Under the pieces are notes generated by a model. It was given only the letters and a program-made list of their open reading frames with translations, did not search any database and was not told where the DNA came from. Positions 39,000 to 50,689 of a DNA stretch of 64,000 nucleotides are shown here, piece by piece; position 1 is the stretch's first letter; every line of letters begins with the position of its first letter. A program made the translations under genes and the position numbers. The DNA comes from Glandiceps talaboti (taxonomy: Eukaryota; Hemichordata; Enteropneusta; Spengelidae). The DNA lies in contig NC_135567.1 of NCBI RefSeq assembly GCF_964340395.1, forward strand, positions 406,383 through 470,382, in the 5' to 3' direction.

Positions 39000-39650
39000 C
39001 ACATAAAATACATATACACATAAATATACATATACATATACATATACATGTATTACCAAGCTACCACACTCGTTACAGAACATGTCATGTAAATGCTTGG
39101 CTGTTCCACAATCAGTGCTTCACTTATATTGCACTTTGGGGCAAAAGTGAACTTGAAGGTTTCGTAATGATAATCTTCATAGATAGTTTATAAAAGAAGT
39201 TAATCTAAATTGTTCTACTCGTCAATATGAACTTGTCAGAAGAGATTAATGCACTTTCTATTTTGGACACTACATGTTATTGACACTACAAATCACCACA
39301 TCTCATCAGATTCCAGTTTCTATTATACACTAGGTATGACGACCTAAAGTTCTTGAACATACCGATGACTTTACTATGCATGCAATATTAATGCCCCTAT
39401 ACCAATGTTCCGGGCCCATTTTTATTTGACATGGTTAAACTCATTTAAAACTTACATATGTTAGCTTTTTCGAAGCTTGGAAATATTACCTCAAAGGCTA
39501 TGAATAATGCCTCGATAGAAGCAAAAAACTGCAGATCTGAAAGTCCCAAGGACACCCTCACACCCAGAGGTCACTCATGCATTCAACCAACAATCAGATG
39601 CACCAACAACCTTTTTACTGTCATAATGGTATTAAACATTTCTTCAATAT
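39000..39650 (-). repeat. Dispersed repeat X, copy 2 (inverted relative to 23940-24545)
   Basis: The reverse complement of this stretch follows copy 1 closely, for example 'cactttggggcaaaagtgaa', 'ctattatacactaggtatga' and 'catgcaatattaatgcccct'. It is preceded by a variable (ATACAT)n tract where copy 1 has 'atatgtattatatgtat'. No ORF of note; a 71-codon ORF at 39458 is incidental. Confidence 0.8.
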
Positions 39651-39929
39651 TTTCACACCCTATTCTAATTTGAGATGATACATGTATTGTCTTTTAAAGA
39701 TGTGAAATGTTTGCCACGATCGACTAAAATTGGCTTAATCTCCAAATCTCCCCTACCAATGATACTACCATTAGATGTGCTGACCTTTACTACATGTATA
39801 TGATGCCATTTAACTTTTCAAGAACATATTTCAACCCTATGTAAGTTATAAAGAATAGGTCCTGATACTTGATGGCACTGCCTTGTAAAGCATGGATTAA
39901 GTTATCGCTTGAAAGGGTCTGAATAGCCT
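39651..39929. other. Unassigned spacer within the second composite copy
   Basis: No equivalent is found in the first composite copy. No gene or repeat identified. Confidence 0.4.
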
Positions 39930-40240
39930 AAATATTAGTTGTCATTCCACTTATTTTACAGTGCAGAGGATGTCATTCAACTAACTGAATGTAAAAAAGG
40001 GTGTCATTCCACTGTCTACATACTGGAAATGCTGTCATTCCAGTTTCAAAGCATCGAAAATGCTGTCATTCCACTTATTTTATAGAGTGGCGGCTGTCAT
40101 TCCACTGGTTTTACAGTGGAGAGGGTGTCCTTCAACTAACTGAATGCAGAAAGGGGTGTCATTCCACTGTGTACATACTGGATCTGCTGTCATTCGTTTT
40201 CCGTCATTCGGGTCGTCATTCGTTTTAGGGTCACCTCCCT
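39930..40240 (+). mobile_element. MITE-like element, copy 2
   Basis: It matches 24960-25258 in the same orientation through the repeated words 'gtcattccactgt', 'ttcaactaactgaatg', 'tagagtggcggctgtcattc' and the right end 'gtcattcgttttagggtc'. The left terminal inverted repeat is poorly preserved; only 'agcctaaatattagttgtca' hints at it. It lies between X copy 2 and a fragment of the 247-bp unit, so it may be nested in the composite element. Confidence 0.6.
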
Positions 40241-40350
40241 AGGACCCCATAACAGATGTATACATTCCCTTCTCAAGCTTTCCCCCTACCTTGCACTGTC
40301 AAGATGCTATTAAACCCCTTTTGGAACATATTTACCCTCTAGAGCAGTCA
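40241..40350 (-). repeat. Fragment of the 247-bp unit, reverse orientation
   Basis: 'tccctaggaccccataacag', 'ttccccctaccttgcactgt' and 'caagatgctattaaacccct' correspond to the reverse complement of the start of the 247-bp unit at 23813. This supports 39000-40350 being a diverged, inverted composite copy. Confidence 0.55.
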
Positions 40351-40404
40351 TTATAATTATGATAGTGCTAACCCGGGATCTTATAAAGTAGATGCAAGAC
40401 AGTC

Positions 40405-40660
40405 AAGCAGTCCACACTGAGTGACGATCAAAATATGTTTTAGAATTAAGTGAGTGACGTCCACACTGAGTCACGATCAATATCTGTCGTGAATATTATA
40501 TATGGTCATCATGTTTTAGAATTAAGTGAGGGGGGGGGGGTCATCATGTTTTAGAATTAAGTGAGGGGGGGGGGTCAGCCTGTTTTACAATTAAGTGAGG
40601 GGGGTCATCATGTTTTAGAATTAAGTGAGGGGATCAGCCTGTTTTTGGTTTTACAGATAC
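40405..40660. repeat. Short G-run tandem repeat
   Basis: 'catgttttagaattaagtga' followed by a run of 4-10 G and 'tcat' or 'tcagc' recurs about every 41 bases between 40507 and 40640. Just upstream, 'gtccacactgagtcacgatc' occurs twice (about 40410 and 40450). Spaced G runs could form quadruplexes. Confidence 0.8.
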
Positions 40661-41621
40661 AGGGGGTCAGTGAGTTTTTGGCGACCCAATTTAAGAATCC
40701 ACCACCCCACCGAACTGGCGTCCCAGACTGACATGCTGTAGCCCGAATAGGGCCATTCAACATGTGTTTTATAACACATCATCATCCATGTCATTATATA
40801 TGGCACATAATATGTATATTTTGAACATATTTTAATGTTTGGATCAAAGCCTTTATCGACTTTTTTGTGCAGTTTAAAGTATCAGTGCATCCGTACTTCT
40901 GCATAGAAATTACACAGCAACCTACACATTTCCTTTGGGTTTTGCTTCACCAAGGCAAGGATAGTCCCAACCGCAACACAATATTTCTCTAATATATCAA
41001 CTGAGCTCGTGATAAACGAGATGTTTTATCATTAAATAACAACACATGCTAGCGAGGGGAATATTTTTCGGCTTAGGCATTATCAACATTTTGGTAAAGA
41101 ATACAACCCTCGGGCAGGCATGACATTGTGATATTGACCGAGTGTGTGTGTTATCAATTTATTACACCGTCCACTCATTCATCCAATCATTCACGTCATT
41201 CATGACCATTCGTCATCGATAGAAAGTTTCCCATTTCATGGTGCATTCCCAAAACTGTATATTTGCAGACAACCGTTGTATGTGGGATCTCGAGTATCTC
41301 CACAGCTCATTCGTAATTATATTTATTCAAATTTCTGCAAGAAATAAACTTCTGTGTTTCACTGTAGTGATTTTGTCATCTCGAGCGTGCAACACTAAAA
41401 ACATACGCAGAATAGATGCGCCACTGTCGGAATAGCTCCAGCGGGCAATAGTGCCGGGCAATAGTCTCTGCAGGCGTGGACAACATCACCACGCTGGCAA
41501 TTTAGTCTATATAAAGGTCATGTGATTCGATTCTAACAGCGTGTCTTGGCAAATGTAGTTTTTTGCCTTCAAAATATACGACTTATTCTAATATAACAAC
41601 CGTGCTAGCAACATAACAGAA
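40661..41621. other. Unassigned DNA
   Basis: No recognisable gene. ORFs of 65-67 codons near 41144-41435 have no known motif. A 12-base duplication 'gcgggcaatagt/gccgggcaatagt' is at about 41450. Confidence 0.5.
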
Positions 41622-41725
41622 TGTACCGACTGACCAATCATTCTGAAGTTATCGTTCTGACTGACTGACTGACTGACTGACTCGAGTTGGTACAATACCT
41701 TCAGAATGATTGGTCAGTCGGTACA
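41622..41725. repeat. Perfect 27-bp inverted repeat around (TGAC)n
   Basis: The left arm at 41622-41648 is the exact reverse complement of 41699-41725, which is also the first unit of the 31-bp array. The spacer contains six TGAC repeats (41657-41681). The DNA could extrude a hairpin. Confidence 0.93.
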
Positions 41726-41940
41726 CTACCTTCAGAATGATTGGTCGGTCGGTACAATACCTTCAGAATGATTGGTCAGTCGGTACAATACCTTCAGAAT
41801 GATTGGTCAGTCGGTACAATACCTTCAGAATGATTGGTCGGTCGGTACAATACCTTAAGAATGATTGGTCAGTCGGTACAATACCTACCGAATGATTGGT
41901 CAGTCGGTACAATACCTTCAGAATGATTGGTCGGTCGGTC
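41690..41940. repeat. 31-bp tandem repeat, about 8 copies
   Basis: The unit is 'ttcagaatgattggtcagtc' plus 'ggtacaatacc', 31 bases, with minor variants (ggtcggtc, cttaag, ctaccg). The minus strand is open in all frames, giving a 66-codon artefact ORF. Confidence 0.95.
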
Positions 41941-44400
41941 ATAAAAAGTAGGGAAAAGCCCAAAGCATCTCAATTTAGGTTAGTTATTGTCGACTATAGT
42001 TTAGTAACCATTCTATTTAGTAATATTTGTTCGATGGGATATAAGCGCGTCATGGAAATTGTCACTGGCATGATGGGTTGATCATTGATAAAAGTGAATT
42101 ATCGTGCATGGACTTGATTTACTGTATATGTTTGACGAATTAGGTTAACAAACAACAACTGACATGGCACGTGTTAGTGTTATGGGTCAAAGGTCAAATG
42201 AGTCAAATTACAATCGATATTTGATCGTTTTAGTTGATAGTCATATGAAATTGAATTGAAATTAATCTCACAGAGAAGATATGTAAAATACGTACGCAAT
42301 CTTTGAAAGCAACAGAAAGAACATTTCTGGTGAGGGTCATAGAAATATTTCCCTAGCATAGCACTAATCAAAGTCCATGGACGATATATGCAAGTAATTA
42401 AGATACATTTGGGCGGGTACGAGTTTCACAATAATAACAGAAAATACAATTTAATGTAAACAAAGAGATAAAGATATGTTGGTGACAAAAATAAATAAAT
42501 CCATGGAAGCTCATTGGATCTAGCAACAACAAAAGATAGTAAAAGAAGAATATGTTATAACCAACTCACTAGCCTGTTGTTTACATGTCTTTGTGGAATG
42601 ACTAGGAATAAACCAAGTTGCTAAACTCACCGAGGACTTAAAAACAGCAAGGGGCATTGCAAATATTTTTAACGCATGCGTAGTTCGGGTAGCAGACTAC
42701 CAAGAGTTGATTGCTTTTATTTTGATAAATAACATATACCACTGACGCAATCAATGTAAAAAGACGCAATGATGTTGTATTTCAGTGTTGTCATTGTTGT
42801 GTCTACCCGAAAAATTACATGCATCATGACAAACAATAGAGTAAGATATGTCTAGTCATAGTTTTCTTCAGAATGTACACATTTTATTTTACAAGACAAC
42901 AATAGTCGTAGACGATATACGGCACCATGACACACTGTGTAAGCACGGGTTGTTGTTTGAAATATGCTTTGTGTCACTGTGTGGATGGTAATGAATCAGT
43001 AGAAAATGCAATAATTAAAAAAAAGTGAGTACATAGTTTCCATCAGAGATAGTTATCCGACAAAATTTTCCGACGACTTTGCTATTTGTGAGGCGAGCTA
43101 TCCACTTCGCTGTAACACTGAGTAATCATAGACTGTACTGCGACGACACATGATACGTCTAGATCAAAGGGGGACTTAGTGCATCCGATACTGACGTTGC
43201 CATGGAAATTTAGATTGCTGTATTTTTCTTAAAAGAATCAAATCAAAGAGATGTAGCGACTTTGAAAATCACAGATTTTGGAGTACATACATGTACACAT
43301 AAAAACCGAGACTTAGTCATAGCCCATCCTTATGATCAGTGGACTCGCCCACATGTTATTATATTGCCTCATGTGTTGTCTCATCCGATCTCTGTAAGTT
43401 CGCGAGTACGAAAATGTCAGATTATTTTCGATTAGAATTCAATAATTGGGAATTAGAATGTTCCACTTGGTTCATTTCAGTGACATGTTATATTTAGAAA
43501 GTAGTGTGCTGTAGGTAGAAGACACAAGACAGGGTGTGTCTACATGTAAATATGGCTCTAAATTCATATGCTACGACAAGGTTCGACCAGGGACGTATAA
43601 ACTTCATCCTTCTATTTTTTGTTATCGTCATTATAAACCCTTTCACTTTTTTATTTTCCTGACATGCAATTTTGAAATTACTTTTATTATATTTTAAGGC
43701 AGCCCTTTTTATTTTTCTGTTTCTCATCTCCCGACTGACCCTAATTTGCAGCTCCGACATCAGAAAAAAACTGTTTTTATTTCCGACCGACTCTGAGTTC
43801 AACACAGCAAGATTGTAAGGTTTGAACGAACATCAAACGTTCCTCATGGCGTCTTAGACCGTTGTTCTGCCGAGGCTGCGACCTCACCCCCCTCCCCCCC
43901 TCTAAAATTACAAATGACGCAATAATTTTCCCACCTTGCGTCGCTTTGGCACATTCATTTTACGGCAGACATCAAAATGATCTAAGTCCAGGCCCTGACG
44001 TCAATCCCACAAGATGTATACTGACTCCGTAAGGGAAAGTTTTGTGGACATCATATAAGATACAGTGACAACGCACAGTTCTATTGGTAACATAAAAAAT
44101 GCCACAAAAAAGATCAACTTTGATAAACTTAATCTACAAATTGAAACATTAGAGGGAGTAGATGAGACGTCGAAATGGACGTCTCTCGTCACATGTTTTG
44201 TCTACCGTCACTGTCCCGACCTCTGACCTACTCACTGACATGTGCGAAACACTGAACTTGCTACCGGAAACAACTATCTGCCACAGCTCAGAAGCATGAG
44301 TAAACCAAATTTATGGGACAGGTTGTGATTTTCATTTGTCGATTGGTTAGATTATAATGGAAACAAAATGAGTACATGTGTATTTTGATTCCGAAAAAGC
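41941..44400. other. 2.5 kb of unassigned single-copy-looking DNA
   Basis: No convincing exon, RNA or element is seen. The longest ORF, 103 codons on the minus strand (43494-43805), is basic and lysine-rich but unfamiliar. A C-rich stretch is at 43884-43901. Confidence 0.5.
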
Positions 44401-44515
44401 TGTAATACGTAGACTTTCACATAGTATCGTGAACGTATGATTAATGTGTATGAAAACTGTAATACGTAGACTTTCACATAGTAATCGTGAACGTATGATT
44501 AATGTGTATGAAAAC
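44401..44515. repeat. 57-bp direct duplication
   Basis: 'tgtaatacgtagactttcac' to 'tgtgtatgaaaac' occurs at 44401 and again at 44458, differing by one inserted A. Confidence 0.95.
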
Positions 44516-44579
44516 TGTTAAATTTGCAAAATATCTCACCTATATATTTCTATTTTTCTCCTACTGAAGAGGTAGAAGG

Positions 44580-46813
44580 CAGTACCGTAGCCTTCGGAGG
44601 GGCAGGGGGGAGGCTGCCCCCCTGAGATTTTGGAAAAAAGAAAGAAAAAAAGCTACTTTTGAATACATAGCGATGTTTTTAAAATCGTTATTTACGATTC
44701 CTAGCATGCGCGATTTAAATTGATGGTTCACCATTGACTGTACACTGACTCCTCGCTAATATGTATCTTATATCTCTATTGCACGCTGGCTTAACTTTGA
44801 CTGTAAAATGTGTCCAGTTAAAAATTGTAACTTTTTTTGCAGCAAAGTGCGGACACATGCACTGTGCATTTTCCTCGAGTAACAGTACAGTCTTGAAAGT
44901 CTCCTTGATTTGAAGATAGCAAGTCGCAATTATAATGTCAGTGAGTGAAACTCAAAAAAGACGGAAAAAGTCGTTCAACGCCGGTGATGTCGCCTGCCAT
45001 GCTGCGTGCAGTGTCCCCGAAGATGCGCTCGATCTTATATTAAAACATTTCATACTGATAAAACGGCAGATCTCTTTTTGGAATATTTGGAGGCCCTGAA
45101 AACTATTAAACTAGGTACGCAGTTTAAGATCCACTCTTTGAAGATCCACTTTCAATAATTGTGTTAACGACGTTGTATTTGGTTAAAATGTTTGATATAA
45201 TTATCTCATTGCACACTGACACTACCGTTATTCCGCAATTAATTTTGAAGCGACAATTTGTTATGGAAAGAATGGCCCTGAATTTGTAAACAGAGCTGTA
45301 CCTTCGACATCAAAATCAACTTCAATTTCCATTATAATGATAATGACAAGGAGAATCCACTGAGTTCACCTTGGGTTCCAACATAAACGCGGCCATAAAA
45401 GTTTTAGGAGTTGGGTAAAGAAAGTGATTGTTTTGTTGCGTTACTTATTGAGAAAGCACCATTCATTTTTTGTTTACTTTGAATGTGATATCTTTTCGGC
45501 AACTACTTTGAAAGATACGACATTAGGCCGAAAAAAATGAAAAAGCTGTCAAACCTACCCAATTTTTTTCTGGTGATGGGCAATATATCCTCATGCGGGC
45601 TTCGCGTTTTTTTTTTCAAAATTAAGGATATTTCAATAGTTCATGTAACAACACACATTTGAGTCTATTCAAAATTATATAATATCTTATACAGTGGTTA
45701 CTTGGCTCTGATGATGCATACAAGCATGAATTGAGATTAGATTAAGCAGTTGCATATCCAATGTGCACTAAAAAGAATTGAGCAAACGTTTACGACCATT
45801 ATAGTGGGCTGAGCAGTCATTGGGCCATCAAAAGTCTGAAAGTTTTGAAATGTTTCGCTTTTGAATTTTTTGGAACCATGTTAAACTTCAAGAGCAGCCA
45901 TTTACCAAATGCACATCCGCAAAATATCCTTCACCTTTGCCACAACAAAATGCACTTCCAGATAATATGTATTGCATAGCATACATGTTTCAATTCTGGT
46001 ATTTCATTACCATATTCAAGCACTGTAAGACTTTAAATTATGTCTATGGTTTGATATTTTATACCTCTAAATGGCCTCCTACACTGTCTTTTTTCAATTT
46101 TTTTTCACCCTTTGAGTTGTCTCCTTCCAATCAGTAGCAATCAAGGTGATAATTGTCTTTCCCCTAAAACAAGGTGGAAGGTGTCTGGTTAAGTACCTCC
46201 CTCTATAGGTTAGAGCTAATTAGAAACATCTCATGAATGTGAAATCCACATCCTGTGTAAAGTAATCTCGTTCGAAATATTATTGTAGTTGGCTATCTCT
46301 TATGTATCATTGTACCATATGATTTTAATATCAGAGGGGATGGCTAAAATAATGCTTGAGTTTCATTTGGCGGTGCTTAACATTTTTTGAGAAGAGAGGG
46401 TAGGAGGAGCTACAACATTTGTTTAACCGTAAACTGTGTACATTTCCTAACTGTAGCTATGCAGACAAATTGGAAGAGATAGTATCAAGAGGAATGAATA
46501 AATTCTATCTAAACTCGACCTGAAATATTTTTCTAACGTTATATATGGTTTGTATTATATTATATTATCCTTGTCAAACATTGTGAAAAAATGAAATCGA
46601 CCAACCTACCAAATGTGATGGGTTAGGTTACTCGTTGACCAGCATTTTTTATTTTTTCTGGCCTTACATATGATATTTAATTTCATATACTAAAATATAT
46701 ATTATGTAAAGTTCATGCAAATTATGTAAATTAGCACCTTTCTAAATTTTAAATGTATGATTGCACCAAGACGAAGTGCTGCCCCCCGGCAATTTGGTCA
46801 GGCTACGGCCCTG
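44580..46813 (+). mobile_element. 2.2-kb interspersed element, copy B (both ends present)
   Basis: It starts 'cagtaccgtagcct' (44580-44593) and ends with the near-reverse complement 'aggctacggccctg' (46800-46813), 12 of 14 positions matching. G/C-rich 'ggctgcccccc' stretches lie just inside each end. The body is collinear with 25986-28252. Ends starting CAG are typical of hAT-like and several other DNA transposons, but no 8-base target duplication is visible ('gtagaagg' versus 'acaggtca') and no transposase is recognised. An open stretch at 44935-45099 begins MSVSETQKRRKKSF and overlaps another frame reading FLEYLEALKTIKLGTQF, shared with copy A, suggesting a frameshifted coding relic. It is probably a non-autonomous or dead DNA transposon. 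Confidence 0.75.
44935..45172 (+). pseudogene. Decayed ORF inside element copy B
   Basis: An ATG at 44935 opens 54 codons (to 45099) rich in charged residues, starting MSVSETQKRRKKSF. A second frame overlaps it and carries DKTADLFLEYLEALKTIKLG, ending near 45172. Both parts have counterparts in copy A (ATG at 26365), where the first is cut short by a stop after 12 codons. Retention of similar residues in both copies suggests the element once encoded a protein that is now broken. I do not recognise the family. Confidence 0.3.
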
Positions 46814-47663
46814 ACAGGTCAATTACTAGCTTCAAGTACAACACCATATTTTCAGACATTTGACCCATGGGGGTATTTTAGTAACCACCATTATTCTCCT
46901 CACACCTTGTGGTAACTAGTTTACAGATCACAAACTCGCTCCGATCACACGCGATTGAAATGTATAGCTCTTGAGTAAATTAATTTTACTAAACATTGCG
47001 AAGATGATTACTAAATAATTGATAGGAGACTGCAGGTGGTATCCATGAAACAGCAGACGACACGCACTCCCTCAGGACACGAAACTATCTAAGCGTTCGT
47101 TTTACGGGACATTTTTTACGCTGGCGCCTAGAGAGTTCCATACTGATGTTTTAAGCGTTGCTGGACTCCCTGTGGACACCACGTGCACTTCCGTGTTCTG
47201 TTGCCTCGAGTATTTAATCAGTCAAAATTTTAAATAATTTTAATTTCAACCATTAATTTTGTCTAATATGTGAGAGTTGACGGCGCTACCTGTGACATTT
47301 CCTTTATTTTGTTGTTCAAGCGATTGCAGTTCCTTTTCTTGGAGGTGGGAAACGTTTTCCGTAAGCCAGAAGTCCCAGAACCCCTACCCCCTCCCTGTAG
47401 ACTGATATATCCAGTACGTAATTGTTCGACACTAATTCCATTTCGGAGAAAGGTTAATATATCTGTCATTTCCTTCCTGAGGAATTCTTCAGTATTTACA
47501 GGAGGGGAGGGCCGGAGGAAATCACACATGGTCTGTTAAGTAAAACATGACCCTCCCCCCATTCTCAATTTGTAAAAAGTACCCCCCCCCCTTGCCCCTT
47601 TTTGTAAAACATGACCCTTCCCATGACAATTGCATATACTGAAAGTTAATCAATATTCCCAGT
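46814..47663. other. Unassigned DNA holding the candidate exon
   Basis: Contains the minus-strand candidate exon at 47290-47532. The rest shows C-rich stretches near 47550-47600 and no other signal. Confidence 0.4.
47290..47532 (-). CDS. Candidate first coding exon, unknown product
   Basis: On the minus strand an ATG at 47529 opens 80 codons. They run from MCDFLRPSPPVNTEEFLRKE, through a hydrophilic middle with a glycine-rich GGGRGSGTSG, to KIKEMSQ. The segment is bordered by a plausible 3' splice site ('ttttacttaacag' just before 47532) and a plausible 5' splice site ('cag' then 'gtagcg' at 47289). Together they would give a 243-base exon ending in phase 0. The composition is protein-like, unlike the repeat-derived ORFs. 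Against it: the opposite strand is also open here (47270-47539), I find no partner exon, no promoter, and no known domain. I treat it as a weak hypothesis only. Confidence 0.15.
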
Positions 47664-48383
47664 ATATGTATATGTTACACCCAATCTGTGAAATTGTCCG
47701 ATTCATGAAATGTGCAATGTAACTTTGCCCAGTTCATGGAATGTGCATGTAATTTTGCCCAATTCATGAAATGTGCATGTAATTTTGCCCAGTTCATGGA
47801 ATGTGCAATGTAACTTTGCCCAGTTTATGGAATGTGCAATGTAACTTTGCCCAGTTTATGGAATGTGCAATGTAACTTTGCCCAGTTCATGGAATGTGCA
47901 TGTAATATTGCCCAATTCATGAAATGTGCATGTCATTTTGCCCAATTCATGAAATGTGCAATGTAACTTTGCCCAGTTTATGGAATGTACAATGTAACTT
48001 GCCCAGTTCATGGAATGGTCAACCTTGTGCAAATGATAGTATAGATTACGATCAAAAAGGGAAAAATTACATGTTTTGGGCAAGAGTTTTGAACTGGTGT
48101 GTTGATTATCGAACTCTATTAAAACACAAGCTACACTGAGTTATAAAATAAGAATTGTGAAGTGATGAGTTTGGAAATACATGATAAAAAAGTTGTTTGA
48201 TTCTTATTCTATTGTGTGTGTGTGTCCTATAATATAAAAGATGCTCATTTCATGTAGTGGGCATATCTTACCATACCCACTTCATAACCTAGGCAACACG
48301 ATTGACTATTTCATGAACTGGGCAAAGTTACCAACATTCCATGAATCGGACAATTTCACAGATTGGATGTAACATATACATAC
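47664..48383. mobile_element. Foldback-like element with 75-bp inverted arms
   Basis: The left arm (47664-47740) and the right arm (48307-48383) are near-perfect reverse complements. They share 'atgttacacccaatctgtga', 'aattgtccgattcatg' and 'aactttgcccagttcatg'. Between them the left arm's inner end is expanded into a 30/31-base array (47690-48020). No ORF. The arrangement of inverted arms partly made of tandem repeats is that of Foldback-type elements, known in several animals; assignment is by structure only. Confidence 0.75.
47690..48020. repeat. 30/31-bp tandem repeat, about 11 copies
   Basis: The unit is 'tttgcccagttcatggaatg' plus 'tgcaatgtaac', with a 30-base variant 'tgcatgtaat'. Copies alternate between catgga, catgaa and tatgga. 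Confidence 0.93.
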
Positions 48384-48565
48384 AAATTAAATGATTTTGA
48401 CTCTGTATTAGAAAGCAATATTTGTACATATAAAGTGACAAACAGTAAAAGACTGGCTAGTTACCTTTCTCTTATAATCATACACAATCTAGTTAGTATC
48501 TAAAACATGTTTTTTCAGGTTGTGTATACTCTGCCTGATCAGGTCATTTGTAAAAGTTCCTTTAT

Positions 48566-48621
<56 letters not shown>

Positions 48622-48661
48622 TATCATTATCATTATCATCATCATCATCATCATCATCATA
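48566..48661. repeat. (ATC)n microsatellite
   Basis: About 96 bases of ATC repeats with TTATCA interruptions near 48620-48638. It yields poly-His or poly-Ser in plus frames, artefacts of the repeat. Confidence 0.97.
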
Positions 48662-48884
48662 TTTTAACAACAACATTCACGGACAGTGTGAGTGATAAGG
48701 TGAAATGGTACATTCAACAATATACATCGTTTTATCAAACAATTTTCTTACAATGTATGTAGTTTTATTTTTTTATTTTGGCATGTAAAGTACTCGTAAA
48801 AATAAATGTTGAGAGCTCATCTCACTTTTACATCAAAACAAATTGACAAAAATTGGATCTTCAATTTGGTCACAAAACTACACA

Positions 48885-50625
48885 CCACCCGATGTACAAT
48901 AACCCTCTCCATTCCTCCATACACACCACGTGATGTACATTTGTACAATAACCCTCTCCATTCCTCCATACACACCACGTGACGTACAATAACCCTCTCC
49001 ACTCCTCAATACACACCACGTGATGTACAATAACCCTCTCCATTCCTCCATACACACCACGTGATGTACAATAACCCTCTCCACTCCCCAATACACACCA
49101 CATGATGTATAGTAACCCTCACCATTCCTCCATACACACCACGTGATGTACGATAACCCTCTCCATTCCTCAATACACACCACATGATGTACAGTAACCC
49201 TCACCATTCCTCCATACACACCACGTGATGTACAATAACCCTCTCCACTCCCCAATACACATCACATGATGTACAGTAACCCTCACTATTCCTCCATACA
49301 CACCACGTGATGTACAATAACCCTCACCATTCCTCTATATACACCACGTGATGTACAATAACCCTCTCCATTCCTCAATACACACCACGTGATGTACAAT
49401 TTTACAATAACCCTCTCCATTCCTCAATACACACCACGTGATGTACAATAACCCTCTCCATTCCTCCATACACACCACGATGTACAATAACCCTCTCCAT
49501 TCCTCAATACACACCACGTGATGTACAATAACCCTCTCCATTCCTCCATAAACACCACGATGTACAATAACCCTCTCCACTCCATACACACCACGATGTA
49601 CAATAACCCTCCCCACTCCTCCATACACACCACGTGATGTACAAGTGTACAATAACCCTCTCCATTCCTCCATACACACCACGTGATGTACAATAACCCT
49701 CTCCACTCCTCAATACACACCACGTGATGTACAATAACCCTCTCCACTCCTCCATACACACCACGTGATGTACAATAACCCTCTCCATTCCTCCATGCAC
49801 ACCACGTGATGTACAATAACCCTCTCCACTCCTCAATACACACCACGTGATGTACGATAACCCTCTCCATTCCTCCATACACACCACGTGATGTACAATA
49901 ACCTCTCCATTCCTCCATACACACCACGTGATGTACAATAACCCTCTCCATTCCTCCATACACACCACGTGATGTACAATAACCCTCTCCATTCCTCCAT
50001 ACACACCACGATGTACAATAACCCTCTCCATTCCTCCGTACACACCACGATGTACAATAACCCTCTCCATTCCTCGATACACACCACGTAATGTACAATA
50101 ACCCTCTCCACTCCTCCATACACACCACGTGATGTACAATTTTACAATAACCCTCTCCATTCCTCAATACACACCACGATGTACAATAACCCTCTCCATT
50201 CCTCCATACACACCACGATGTACAATAACCCTCTCCATTCCTCCATACACACCACGATGTACAATAACCCTCTCCATTCTTCAATACACACCACATGATG
50301 TACAATAACCCTCTCCATTCCTCAATACACACCACGATGTACAATAACCCTCTCCATTCCTCAATACACACCACATGATGTACAATAACCCTCTCCATTA
50401 CTCAATACACACCACGATGTACAATAACCCTCTCCATTCCTCAATACACACCACATGATGTACAATAACCCTCTCGACTCCTCCATACACACCACCTGAT
50501 GCACAATAACCCTCTCTATTCCTCCATACACACCACGTGATGCACAATAACCCTCTCCATTCCTCAATACACGCCACCTGATGCACAATAACCCTCTCCG
50601 TTCCTCAATGCACACAATGTTGCCC
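48885..50625. repeat. 41-bp tandem repeat, about 42 copies
   Basis: The unit is 'ctccattcctccatacacac' plus 'cacgtgatgtacaataaccc' plus 't', 41 bases. Many units carry the palindrome CACGTG; others have cacatg or the two-base-shorter 'cacgatg'. A few hold a small insertion ('gtacaattttacaa' near 49395 and 50135). The minus strand lacks stops in all three frames of the unit, so ORFs up to 324 codons form with a 41-residue period (EEWRGLLYITWCV...). The open frame is a property of the repeat; no gene context is seen. Confidence 0.96.
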
Positions 50626-50689
50626 CTGTACCAAGTTTGAAAAATACCGCCAATGGCGTTGTAGCACAACTGTACATTTTTCAAAATGT

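Noticed and set aside
43494-43805. 103-codon basic minus-strand ORF
   Set aside because: Lysine-rich composition follows from AT-rich DNA; no domain recognised.
44572-46821. 8-bp target-site duplication of the 2.2-kb element
   Set aside because: The flanks 'gtagaagg' and 'acaggtca' do not match.
48507-48762. Poly-histidine and poly-serine ORFs
   Set aside because: They are the (ATC)n microsatellite read in different frames.
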